Of a stretch of 64,000 nt of DNA, positions 16,854 through 25,583 are shown in pieces. The position numbers were made by a program, and so were the translations under genes. How positions within the stretch are numbered: position 1 is the first letter of the stretch; every line of letters begins with the position of its first letter. Source of the DNA: CAIMUX01 sp964473865 (GTDB lineage: Bacteria; Eisenbacteria; RBG-16-71-46; CAIMUX01); assembly GCA_964473865.1 (NCBI GenBank), contig CAYYQN010000017.1:23705-87704 (forward strand). Direction: 5' to 3'. Under the pieces are notes generated by a model. The model saw nothing but the letters and a program-made list of their open reading frames with translations, was not told where the DNA came from and did no database searches.

Positions 16854-17473
16854 GCGCGCGCGGCCGGCCGGCGACGCCGCAGAACGCTCGCGTCGTTTCG
16901 CCGGCCTCGCGCTGCCTCGCCGGGCTACCGCCGGACCTCCCGAGCGCGCGCGGCGATCCGCGGACACCCCGGAGTGCACCCGGTGCTCCCATCGCCGCCC
17001 GCGCGACCGGCCGTGAGACGTTCCCGCCTCGCAGGATCGCCGGTCGCGATCTCGCGCCGCTGGTCCGCGATGCGATCGCCCGGGGGCAGGACGTGCGCCT
17101 GACCGCCACCGGCGGAAGCATGCGACCGTTCCTTCACGATGGGGACATCGTCGAGCTGGAGCCCCGACAGGGGCTGCCGCGGCGGGGTGATGTCGTGCTG
17201 GTCCGGGTCGGGACGAACCGCTGTGTGCTGCATCGTGTCGTCGGGGTGCGGAAGGGCGGGTTCTACCTGCAAGGAGACGCGTTGCCCGCGATCGATGGGC
17301 CGTACGGCGCCGGGGACCTGCTGGGGCGGGTGGTTCGCGTCTGGCGGGGGGAACGGTGCCGGCGCCTCGACCGCGGCTGGTGGCGGCTCCTCGGTCTGAT
17401 CTGGATGCATGCTCACGCCGTCGTCGTTCCGCTCGTTTCCCTGCGGCGCCGGATCCGTCGGGACCTGGGGTAG
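16850..17473 (+). CDS. S24/S26B-type signal peptidase-like protein
   Basis: The 207-aa frame starts at a GTG overlapping the HPrK-like stop. The catalytic serine S90 is in 'TGGSMRPFLHDGD', and H128 in 'CVLHRVVGV' occupies the general-base position. Ser-His is characteristic of the SipW/archaeal-ER (S26B) signal peptidases rather than the Ser-Lys bacterial type. 'YLQGDALPAIDGPYG' is the third conserved box. A hydrophobic stretch near the C-terminus ('LLGLIWMHAHAVVVPLVSL') could anchor it in the membrane. The first 60 residues are low-complexity and may be untranslated. As the last gene of the cluster it is the natural candidate to cut the leader from the modified peptide. A serine recombinase fragment abuts it on the opposite strand. 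Confidence 0.75.
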   Translation: MSARGRPATPQNARVVSPASRCLAGLPPDLPSARGDPRTPRSAPGAPIAARATGRETFPPRRIAGRDLAPLVRDAIARGQDVRLTATGGSMRPFLHDGDIVELEPRQGLPRRGDVVLVRVGTNRCVLHRVVGVRKGGFYLQGDALPAIDGPYGAGDLLGRVVRVWRGERCRRLDRGWWRLLGLIWMHAHAVVVPLVSLRRRIRRDLG

Positions 17474-17499
17474 CTGCCTCCCCAGCGCTCCGCGATGAT

Positions 17500-18454
17500 C
17501 CCGCCGGGCGCGGGTTCTGGCGGGGGTGAAGAGGGATTTCGGGCTGTCGACGGTCGGCTCGCTCACGCCAGCCCGGTAATTGCACCGCAGGAGGCGTTGG
17601 ACGCGCTCCCAGACGGCCGCGTCGACGATGCCGGCGTGCTCTCCGGGGCAGACCGTCCCGCGGAACTCGACCTGCCCGGTGTAGGTGGCGTTGGTGAGCA
17701 GGGCGAAGAGCGTTCCCTTGGTGAACGGCTTCCCGCCCCGAGTGCGGCCGGCCCGCGTGGTCCAGCTCTTCGCGGCCCAGCCCCGGCGCTTCAGCTCGTG
17801 GACCGTGTCGAGGAGGGACTCCTGCTCCAGGTAGAGCTGGAAGATCGTCCGCACACGGACCGCCTCGGCCTCGTTCACGAGCAGCCGCCCGCCGTTCGGA
17901 TCCACGTCGTAGCCAAGGAGCGGGGTACCGCCGAACCATTTCCCCTTCCGCCGGGCCGCCGACATCTTGTCCCGGGTCCGCTCGGCGATGATCTCCCGCT
18001 CGAACTGGGCGAAGCTGAGCAGGATGTTCAGCGTCAGCCGGCCCATCGAAGTCGTGGTATTGAACTGCTGGGTGACGGAGACGAACGACACCCCGTGCTG
18101 GTCCAGAGTCGCCATGATCCGGGCGAAGTCCAGGAGAGAGCGGCTGAGGCGGTCCACTTTGTAGACCAGGATGCAGTCGATCCTCCCTGCCTCGACATCG
18201 GTCAGGAGCCGTCGCAGAGCGGGTCGGTCCATGCTGCCGCCGGAGAATCCACCGTCGTCGTAGCGGTCCGGCAGGCAGGTCCAGCCCTCGTGCTTCTGGC
18301 TGGCGATGTAGGCCTCGGCGGCTTCCCGCCGGGCGTCCAGGGAGTTGAACGCCTGGTCCAGGCCTTCCTCCGTGGACTTGCGCGTGTAGATGGCGCAGCG
18401 GACTGGCTTTGTCGGGGTGTCCGTGGTCCGCGCCGGAATCGTGCGCCTGGTCAC
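17500..18454 (-). pseudogene. Large serine recombinase, 3'-truncated
   Basis: The start is a GTG at 18454 overlapping the upstream stop (GTGA). The catalytic domain is clear: catalytic S27 in 'CAIYTRKSTEEG', 'YKVDRLSRSLLDFARIM' and 'LSFAQFEREIIAERTRDK'. A recombinase domain follows ('GTPLLGYDV', 'GKPFTKGTLFALLTNATYTG', 'VWERVQRLL'). Similarity ends near residue 315 at 'SPKSLF', where intact relatives continue into a zinc ribbon and coiled coil of over 150 residues. The frame then runs on to 16925 antisense to the S26B peptidase gene, with no resemblance to recombinases. I therefore read it as truncated at its contact with the RiPP-like cluster. Catalytic residues remain, but the DNA-binding end is lost. 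Confidence 0.8.
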
Positions 18455-18924
18455 CGCCCACGCTCCTTGCCGGCGATGCCGAAGAACAGGAGGCCGTTCC
18501 AGTGCGATCCGGTGACTGCCTTGGCGACGGCGGAGAGCGACCGGTACACCGTGCCGCCATACTCGAAGCCAGCGTCCAGGACGGTGAAGACGATCGTCTG
18601 GCCGCGGTACTCGCGGGTCAGCACGGTCCCAGGCATCGGCAGCCGCGGGTCCTGCTTGGAGACGAGACGCCCGGTGACCGTCCGGACACGTGGCGCCAGC
18701 AGACGCAGGTCCGAGTCTCGGGCCAACTCCGCCGCCCGGCGCCGCGCCCGTTCGGACAGGCCGGCATCGACGCTGGCCTGCAGTCCCCAGGCGATCCGCT
18801 TGCGGAGATAGTCCTTGTGCTTCGACCGCGTCGACTCGCCGAAGACCTCGGCATACCGCTCGCGCAGCTCGGGGACGGTCATGTCCCGCAGGGCATCGAT
18901 CTGCGGCGCGACCTTTGGCGTCAT
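18451..18924 (-). CDS. DUF2924 family protein
   Basis: The 157-aa protein has the DUF2924 pattern: an N-terminal 'LRDMTVPELRERYAEVFGES' segment, a basic helix ('HKDYLRKRIAWGLQA'), and a C-terminal 'PGTVLTREYRGQTIVFTVL', 'FEYGGTVYRSLSAVAKAVT' and 'SHWNGLLFFG' module. These proteins are regularly encoded next to large serine recombinases in phage-like and genomic-island elements; their role is not established. The ATG overlaps the stop of the small upstream gene (ATGA) and its stop overlaps the recombinase start, so the three genes form one operon. Confidence 0.85.
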   Translation of the reverse strand: MTPKVAPQIDALRDMTVPELRERYAEVFGESTRSKHKDYLRKRIAWGLQASVDAGLSERARRRAAELARDSDLRLLAPRVRTVTGRLVSKQDPRLPMPGTVLTREYRGQTIVFTVLDAGFEYGGTVYRSLSAVAKAVTGSHWNGLLFFGIAGKERGR

Positions 18925-19157
18925 GCCGCATCCTCCGCCGGAGTCCGGCCTCTGCGTGCCGGCCCGTGGTCACACAAGGGCGTCGGTTCGGCCTCAGAGT
19001 CCAGGGGTTTGTCGGTGAACGGGGCGGGATTGTCGGTGGCAGCAGCAAGCATGGCAGGGCGTTGGCGCATCCGGAGCCAGGCGGCAGCGAGGAACGTGGC
19101 GACCTCCGCAATGCGCTGCTCGGGTGCCATCTCATCAAGGTCGTCTTCGAAGGCCAT
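18921..19157 (-). CDS. Small conserved protein of the recombinase module
   Basis: A 78-aa protein with a helical N-terminal part, 'LDEMAPEQRIAEVATFLAAA', then 'LRMRQRP' and a polar, probably disordered C-terminus. Small proteins with this SPEQR-type opening frequently sit in front of DUF2924 and a serine recombinase, so the three-gene order is itself the evidence. No function is known. It is the first gene of the module; the sequence upstream shows no recognisable attachment site. Confidence 0.6.
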   Translation of the reverse strand: MAFEDDLDEMAPEQRIAEVATFLAAAWLRMRQRPAMLAAATDNPAPFTDKPLDSEAEPTPLCDHGPARRGRTPAEDAA

Positions 19158-19650
19158 TGGATCTCCCGGATCGGGTGAATCGTGAGCGCCGGATCCTTGG
19201 CACCCTCGATTCCTTACCTACCGGAAGACCGATCGACGTGTCGGGCCGAATCGGCGGAAACGACAAAAGCGCCATGGGCTGCGGGAGCAACACCCACAAC
19301 GCCTTCCGCTCTGCGGCCGGGTCGCTGTCTGGTGATCGTTCTTGCGGTGCGTTCACCGCGATGGGGTAGTTTCTACACCGGTCGGGGCTTCGTGTCAACG
19401 CCGAAGTCCCATCGCGAACTCCTGGCCGGAGCAGGCACGACCACTGGCGAATATCCACCACCAGGATCCCCGGAGAGATCGACTCACCGAGGCCACCGAA
19501 GTCCTCTCTCCTGCCGCAGTTGAAGTTCCGCTGCCTGGTTTGACCCTACGGGAAGGAGCACTTCGCGACCAACCCGCTGAGGTCGGATTCGGATCGCACG
19601 CCATAGCTGGTGTCCAACACGAATTCGCCTCCGTTCTTTGACCACGTTAC
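19158..19650 (+). other. Intergenic region, 493 bp
   Basis: No gene, RNA or clear repeat is seen. It lies upstream of the recombinase module and downstream of the S8-like gene, both on the minus strand. If the recombinase module arrived as an element, its other border should be in or near this stretch, but I could not identify an attachment core or terminal repeat by eye. Confidence 0.5.
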
Positions 19651-22600
19651 TTAGTCCACGACCACATACCGACGCTCCACCTGCTCACCGGAGTCGCATC
19701 GGACGACCAGAAAGTAGACCCCGGCAGGAAGCCGCGTCCCGCCGTCCAACTCCACTGTCGATTCCCCTATCGGTACCACGATGCGTCGTTCCCCCCCACG
19801 CACGCACCGTCCGGTCGTGTCGTACATTCCCATGCAGGCATACCGCGTCGCGCTGCTACGCATCCGCACCCGCACAGCCCCGCCGCTCGTCGATGGCGAT
19901 CCCACAATCTGGCAGGACAATTCCCCGTTATCGGAGCCCGCCACGCTTCGCTCATCGCCTACCCCAGCAACCGGTATCTCTCCGACCACCTCCGACGACT
20001 GCACTTCGCACCTAACACGTCCCTGCAGATCCCGCACGACCGCCCCGATCCTGTAGGAGAAGGGCAGCCCAGGCACAAGATCATGATCATACCAGCATGC
20101 GCACATGGTGTTCGGTGGATCTGTGCACGACAGACCGTTGTTGACCACGACGCCACGGTACGACACGCAAGTCGCCATCGGACCTGGTGTCATCTCCCGA
20201 TACACCACGAACTCGCTCGCGCTCGGAGATGTCGACCTCAACCACCGAAGCCTGCCACCATAAGCCGGCATCGAAGTGAACTCAGGCGTCGGAACTGTGG
20301 GGAAGACGACAGCCTCACCGGTCAGCGGCGTCACTGCCGCGCACGGGTATGTTGCCGTCGCCCCGCCCCAATGCGCCACCATCTTGTAGTAGTACGGTCG
20401 CAGATATGGAGCCTCCAACGTCTCATTATACGATCCTTCGCCGGCATTCTCCACCGAGCGGCGAAGCTCCCATCGCCCGCCGCAGGACGGCCGGTCGTAT
20501 ATCCAGAAGCCGCTGATGTTCTCAGCATCAAGCACCTCCCAGTGGATCGTGCACTCACTGTTCCCTGGAAACGCATAGACGTTCGTGATATCCGTGATTC
20601 CGGTGACGCCTAGCGTGTTCCCAACGTTTAGGATCCGGCGGCCTCCGCCCGCGACCCGCGCCCGACCCATCAGCTGGTCGTAGATATCCGCCGGACCGCA
20701 TGTCCAGTCATACTGGACCTGGTACATTGCACCTGCAGCCGCAACCTGTGGCACGGAAAGACTCGGCGTTGCTGACGTAACGCACGTAAAGGTGTCCAGC
20801 GCACCCAACTTGTCCGGTACCCACAAGCTCTCAGCCGGCGCGAAGATGTCCTTGGGCATCGGGACTCCCATGTCTTCCCCTGCCTTGTTGGAGGCGCCGA
20901 CGGAAAGGACAAGACCCGTCCCCGAAGACTGGTCCCAGACGGATGGATACGTTACTGGTGGCCACCCTGGCTCCGCGCAGATCACAGCCACGCCTCTTTG
21001 ACTGACCAGGCAATCTAGCCAGTACTGAAGTCCGTCTGGCTCAACCTCCGTTGCCACAGAGCACGAGACGATTGGGCTCCGGTCCATGTACGGCGACCGG
21101 TCGTATACCCACTTGAAGGCCAAGACCAGATCGTCATCGAGGGCACCATAGGGAAGCTCATAGAGGAGCACGCTCGCCTCGTATGCGATCCCAACGGTGA
21201 AGACCTGGTTCGCAGCCGCGGCCGCGAGTCCAGCGATATGAAGACTGTGGTGGCATATGGATGAGTCTTCGGGGCAGTTGTTGAAGTGCAGATCGTCGGC
21301 CAATGAGACCACCGAGGATCCGTCTGGACGTGTCAAGTCGGCATGCATCGGGCTCGGATAGCCAAGGAGGGGGAAGTCTATGACGACGATGTTGGCTCTA
21401 TGACCTGCCCAGTCACAACCCTGGTTGTCGCACCAGCCATAGGCTGCATCCGTTGTGAAGGTCGTCGGGGTGTGCGGCTGCAAGTACCACTGGTTTGGGT
21501 AGAAGGTGTCTCCGGCCGCTTCATACGCACAGGGGTCCTGTGTCCAGGCACGGACTACGCCGGCGGGCTTGGCCAGTTCTACGGCGTGAATGCCCGCCAT
21601 CATCGCGGCCAACGCAGGCATCGAGTGGCATGGCTGAACCGTTGCCACATAGGTTCGGAGTAGTCTCGGCATCACGCGATCGCTATCCGTCACGGGATCT
21701 TCGCCGGGAGATCGACCGACCTTTCTCAGCCGAATCACCCCGAGTTGCTGCAGAGCGGCATACAGAGTGGAGTCCGGATGGACCAGCTCAGGCAAAGTAC
21801 AAGTGAAGGATCCCCGTGGATAGCCCAGGGATCCACGGGCGGGGACAAAGGTGAACGAATCGACAGCGTAAGCGCCTTCACGAGGATCGGCAGGCGAGGA
21901 GTCCACCGCAATGGCCACGAGCGAATCCGCAGCGGTTCCCCCAGGGCGTCGTAGGAGTACCGACCGGGGGGCGGAGCGGGGGGGGAAGACGAACGTCCAG
22001 AGACAGGAGGTCGACGACGTCTGCTGGGCGCATGTGGGCTCGAAGCGATCTCCATCCAGATCCAGAACGACCTGACGGAGCCCCTCAGTCCCCCCCGAGG
22101 TGAGAAAGGTCCATCGTCCCCATCCTGCGTTGATGAACGATGGCATGACCTGGAGCGACGGAGTCTCTTCAGCGGGGGAGTCTGGCCCAGACGGCCCGTT
22201 CGGCGGCACGCCTTCAGTGCCCGCATCGGCGGCTGCGGCCTCGAGGGGTGGACACAACGGTCCTCCGGTGGTCCCGATTGCCAACTTCCCATACCCCGCA
22301 ATCGTATCCTCCTGCGCCGGAAACGCGTCGTCGATGAACCTCCCCCCGTGCAACGGGTGCGGGATCAGCTCGACGGTCGTGGAGTTCGGGATCTCCTCGT
22401 TCTCCGCGTAGGCGTAGCCCGCAAACCAGTAGCACTCCGTGAGCGCGCCGGTCTGCGTCTCCGTCGTCCAGGTCTGGGCGGTGCCCGTTCCGGACGCCGG
22501 CCACGTACCGTCCGGCAACTCGAAGTCCGCGCAGCTCCCCCGAGCGGCCAGGATGAACTTCGCCGGGTCGTAGCTGATGCCGAATGAGAGCCCCTTGAGC

Positions 22601-22863
22601 CGCGGACTGCTTTCCGGCGGGAATGCCGCCAAGGCGTGGAAGACGATCTTCTTGCCTGGCTCCCAGGGCACGCTCGTCACCGCGTGGGAGCAGGAGTCCA
22701 GGCCGGCCATGCCGCAGTAGTTGGAGATATCGCTCGTGAATGTGAGGGATGGGTTCGCGTGCAGGATCAGGGTACCGCCCTCGTTGGGGCCGGCGAAGGC
22801 CGGGCCGGCGAGCCAAAGCAGCAATCCGGCGCAGGCACAGAACGCGAGCATTCGGGTCATCAT
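19651..22863 (-). CDS. Secreted divergent subtilisin-like (S8) protein with FlgD-type tail
   Basis: The start (two ATGs from 22863) follows a GAGGAGG at about 22869-22875. A signal peptide covers residues 1-24. Residues about 25-200 match the unnamed domain of the RCC1-like protein at 11098 ('AAFPPESSPRLKG', 'IAGYGKLAIGTTGGPLCP'). The subtilase part keeps the triad in divergent surroundings: D496 in 'IVVIDFPLLGYPSPMH', H539 in 'CHHSLHIAGLAAAAANQ' and S701 in 'TPSLSVPQVAAAGAM', with spacings close to subtilisin. The usual oxyanion Asn segment reads 'GVAVICAEPGW', so activity is uncertain. Fibronectin-like segments and a C-terminal tail ending in 'RLPAGVYFLVV' follow. The full protein is 1070 aa. 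Its codon texture and AT content differ slightly from the haem operon. Confidence 0.7.
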   Translation of the reverse strand: MMTRMLAFCACAGLLLWLAGPAFAGPNEGGTLILHANPSLTFTSDISNYCGMAGLDSCSHAVTSVPWEPGKKIVFHALAAFPPESSPRLKGLSFGISYDPAKFILAARGSCADFELPDGTWPASGTGTAQTWTTETQTGALTECYWFAGYAYAENEEIPNSTTVELIPHPLHGGRFIDDAFPAQEDTIAGYGKLAIGTTGGPLCPPLEAAAADAGTEGVPPNGPSGPDSPAEETPSLQVMPSFINAGWGRWTFLTSGGTEGLRQVVLDLDGDRFEPTCAQQTSSTSCLWTFVFPPRSAPRSVLLRRPGGTAADSLVAIAVDSSPADPREGAYAVDSFTFVPARGSLGYPRGSFTCTLPELVHPDSTLYAALQQLGVIRLRKVGRSPGEDPVTDSDRVMPRLLRTYVATVQPCHSMPALAAMMAGIHAVELAKPAGVVRAWTQDPCAYEAAGDTFYPNQWYLQPHTPTTFTTDAAYGWCDNQGCDWAGHRANIVVIDFPLLGYPSPMHADLTRPDGSSVVSLADDLHFNNCPEDSSICHHSLHIAGLAAAAANQVFTVGIAYEASVLLYELPYGALDDDLVLAFKWVYDRSPYMDRSPIVSCSVATEVEPDGLQYWLDCLVSQRGVAVICAEPGWPPVTYPSVWDQSSGTGLVLSVGASNKAGEDMGVPMPKDIFAPAESLWVPDKLGALDTFTCVTSATPSLSVPQVAAAGAMYQVQYDWTCGPADIYDQLMGRARVAGGGRRILNVGNTLGVTGITDITNVYAFPGNSECTIHWEVLDAENISGFWIYDRPSCGGRWELRRSVENAGEGSYNETLEAPYLRPYYYKMVAHWGGATATYPCAAVTPLTGEAVVFPTVPTPEFTSMPAYGGRLRWLRSTSPSASEFVVYREMTPGPMATCVSYRGVVVNNGLSCTDPPNTMCACWYDHDLVPGLPFSYRIGAVVRDLQGRVRCEVQSSEVVGEIPVAGVGDERSVAGSDNGELSCQIVGSPSTSGGAVRVRMRSSATRYACMGMYDTTGRCVRGGERRIVVPIGESTVELDGGTRLPAGVYFLVVRCDSGEQVERRYVVVD

Positions 22864-23771
22864 CGCGGACCTCCTCGTGAGTGAAGGAGCGCACGGGCCA
22901 GGGAACGGGTGGTGGAGGCGTAGAGCGCACGGACGGAGCGGGGTGGCCCCAGCGATGCGGGCCCTGAGCCCGGTGAAGAACGGGGCAATACTCGCCATCG
23001 ACGTTCTCCTTGACCCCCTCACCTGCCCCGAAGGCGAGAGGATCAGCGGAACGAACACTGCGGTCGCGGCAGAAGACGCCTGCTCAACGACCGCCGAAAG
23101 CCTACTCCCGAGAGTGAGGGCTGTCAATGCTGGTCTCAAGAGGCTTCTCGGCGCCGTATGCAGCCCCGCAGGACGACACCGTGGACCGCCGGACTCCGGA
23201 TCCCTGCGCCACTGCCGACCTGCTCGACATGTCCCTCAACCGGTCCGCCGACGCCCCGAATTCGTAAACCGTCCGCCACGGCCCCCCGCGCCGGACGCGG
23301 TTGTTCACCACTCGCCGATAGAGAGTCGAGAGTCAGAGAGTCAGAGGCGTTATCGACCCGATTCCGGCTGTCCGCCGGATTCTCTGGTGAACGCACGTCA
23401 CCCGCGTCGTCGTCGCGCTCGCGATCACGCACTCGCAGAACTCGCGCCCACCTGCGGATGTGGAAACACTCCGTGGGTCTCTGCCGCCGAGGTCTTCTTC
23501 TACATCTCGGCTCACGCAGTTTCGTATCCGAGCGAACCGCCTCCCCGTACCGAACGCGAACCTGTGTCCTTCCGGTGTACAGGCAGGAAGCCCGGAACCG
23601 ACACCGTCCTGGGAACAGCGCCTATACCATCAGCGACGGGGAGCGGCAACTCCAACGCCTCCGAGACAGCGGTTCCGCGTTCCCTTACGTCCCGAAATGC
23701 CGCCCGCTCTCTCGCTCGCTGATGTGACAGTCGTCGCGTGGAGGCCGCTGATCAAGCCTGGACCGTCTGCC
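22864..23771 (-). other. Intergenic region, 908 bp
   Basis: No gene could be supported on either strand between the S8-like and M14 genes. It contains a short direct repeat (GAGAGTC/GAGAGTCA units at 23321-23346). The part next to 22863 presumably carries the promoter of the S8-like gene, but no boxes stand out. An in-frame extension of the S8-like reading frame upstream of its start lacks a ribosome site and is not considered coding. Confidence 0.45.
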
Positions 23772-25352
23772 TCACTCCACGCAGACCAGCCGCAGCATCT
23801 GCTCTTCGCTTCCGGCGCGAACCCGCAGGAGGTAGATCCCCCTGGAGAGCCGGGGCGAGAGGCGCAGCGCATGCTCCTGCCCCGGCGCGAGGCCCTGACC
23901 CAGCAGTGCCAGCCGCCGGCCTCCCAGGTCGTACAACTCGACGTTCGCGGGCGACGTTCCCTCCGGCAGCACCAGGCGCACAGGCTGGCCGGCGCGGGCG
24001 GGGTTGGTCACCGACAGGACCGGCTCGCCGGCCGGATCGGGCTCCACGATCCCTCCCGCCGTGGCGGGCCAGAGCGCCACGTCGACCGTTGTCCACGTGC
24101 TCCCGCTCACCGTGACCGGCACTGTTTCAGTCAGGTAGTCGCGACGGCTGACACTCAGGGTGTACGAGCCGTTCCCGGTCAAGCGGAAGAACTGCCCGAA
24201 GTGGACCTCGGTCAGCCGAGGCCCGACCTCGGGAGCGTGCAACTCGGCGATCTGCACCTCGGCCACCAGCGGCGCGCCCGTCAGGGCATCGGTGACCCGA
24301 CCGCGGATGCCCGGACCATTGACGACCCGGTCGAGCACCCAGGTCGACCCGCGGGCCACGCGCGCGGCGATCGTGTCAACGACGGCACCGGTCCACCAGA
24401 GGTGGTCGGAGATCTCCATCTCAAAGGCAAGAATGCCGGTGCGCCCGTAGATCCAGTTCTGCTCTTTCGGCAGCGTGTCGTAACCATAGATGGTGTGGTA
24501 CGACTGGTTCTCTTCGTTCCGCGTGGCGGCGGCCCATCCGGACGCGAACGCCTGGGCAACCTCGAAGTCCGGGCTCTGACCCCAGCCATGGGTGCTGACC
24601 CAGGGATAGATAACGTAGCTGGCCCAGGAAATCGTTGCCGGGGAGTGATAGTCGATGACCAGGATCGGCCGCTCCGCCACCACGAAGTTCCGCATGAGTC
24701 CGGTTTCGGCTTCCGACCAGGGCAGCGGTCCCTTGTAGTAGTCGTCCGACGGATTGGTGCTCGGGTCGTCCTGCCAGAACCAGTCCCAGTTGCGGTTCAG
24801 ATCGACCCCGTCATCGGGGAAGTCGGGTTCACCGTTGTGATTGTTGTCGCGAAGCGTCTTGCGCCACTGGTCCCAATTCGCGGCGCCGCTGAATACGTAC
24901 CCATGGCCGTCGGGATTCAGGACCGGGATGAACCAGAGCTCCAGGCTGTCGACCCGGGCGGTGACGGCGGGATCGGAGCCATACCCCTCGAGCAGCGCGG
25001 CCATCTGCCGCATGATCGCGCCGGTGCCGTTGCACTCGTTGGCATGCTGGGCGGCATGGAAGATGATGGCCGGCTCCGCTTCGTTCGTCGCCGCGTTGTC
25101 GGAGATCCGGGCCATCGGAATGAGCGTGCCCTGTCCGCTCAAGCCTAGGCTTTGCTGGTGAAAGATCTCAGGATACGCCGCCGACCAGGCGTCGAACGTG
25201 GTCCGGATATCCGCCAGTCGCCAGTAGCTGGAGTCCGGCTCCTGGGCTTGCGCCGGCAATGGCGCGCCGGCGGCCAGAAGCCCAGCGCCGGCCAGCAAGA
25301 AGACCGCGGTCAGGATGCCGCGGCCGGGACGAGGCTCATTGCGGATCTGCAT
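23772..25352 (-). CDS. Secreted M14 zinc carboxypeptidase with FlgD-type tail
   Basis: The ATG at 25352 gives a 526-aa protein with a signal peptide ending near residue 36 (AQAQ). Zinc ligands are H103 and E106 in 'HAAQHANECNG' and H236 in 'VIDYHSPA'; the catalytic Glu is E313 in 'AFEMEIS'. 'NPDGHGYVFSG' and 'VDLNRNWDWFW' are further M14 signatures. A carboxypeptidase-regulatory-like beta domain ('GIRGRVTDALTGAPLVAEV') follows, then a linker and a FlgD-like tail ending in 'LSRGIYLLRVRAG'. It probably releases C-terminal residues outside the cell. Two degenerate partial copies of this gene lie at 50774-50854 and 55905-56241 on the plus strand. Confidence 0.9.
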   Translation of the reverse strand: MQIRNEPRPGRGILTAVFLLAGAGLLAAGAPLPAQAQEPDSSYWRLADIRTTFDAWSAAYPEIFHQQSLGLSGQGTLIPMARISDNAATNEAEPAIIFHAAQHANECNGTGAIMRQMAALLEGYGSDPAVTARVDSLELWFIPVLNPDGHGYVFSGAANWDQWRKTLRDNNHNGEPDFPDDGVDLNRNWDWFWQDDPSTNPSDDYYKGPLPWSEAETGLMRNFVVAERPILVIDYHSPATISWASYVIYPWVSTHGWGQSPDFEVAQAFASGWAAATRNEENQSYHTIYGYDTLPKEQNWIYGRTGILAFEMEISDHLWWTGAVVDTIAARVARGSTWVLDRVVNGPGIRGRVTDALTGAPLVAEVQIAELHAPEVGPRLTEVHFGQFFRLTGNGSYTLSVSRRDYLTETVPVTVSGSTWTTVDVALWPATAGGIVEPDPAGEPVLSVTNPARAGQPVRLVLPEGTSPANVELYDLGGRRLALLGQGLAPGQEHALRLSPRLSRGIYLLRVRAGSEEQMLRLVCVE

Positions 25353-25583
25353 GCGGGTTCGTCTCCGAGGGGGCTGAGGTCGGGTGATGGTGTGCAATCG
25401 CTCCCGATACGATGATACCACATCGTCCGGGGTCTTCGCCTCCAGGTGATGGAACTCCCGGGTGCCGACCGGCTGAACCGTGCGGATTCCCGTCCCGTGG
25501 GGAGCCCGAGCGAGCGCAACGCAGCAGCTGCAGGCAGATCCGGCACCGCAGCAGGGCGCTCATGAATAGTCCGGGTTAGGCCC

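Noticed and set aside
14285..17473. Lasso peptide cluster
   Set aside because: A PqqD-like protein and an HPrK-like gene fit, but there is no asparagine-synthetase-like cyclase or transglutaminase-like B2 peptidase, and a radical SAM enzyme is present instead.
16925..17499. Extension of the serine recombinase frame across the S26B peptidase gene
   Set aside because: The extension has no recombinase similarity and is explained as antisense read-through of a well-supported gene.
22864..23139. N-terminal extension of the S8-like protein upstream of 22863
   Set aside because: The extension lacks a signal peptide at its own start and has no ribosome site; the ATG pair at 22863 has a strong one followed by a signal peptide.
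23321..23346. Short direct repeats suggestive of a CRISPR or tandem array
   Set aside because: Units are only 7-8 bp with no spacers; no cas genes occur anywhere in the window.
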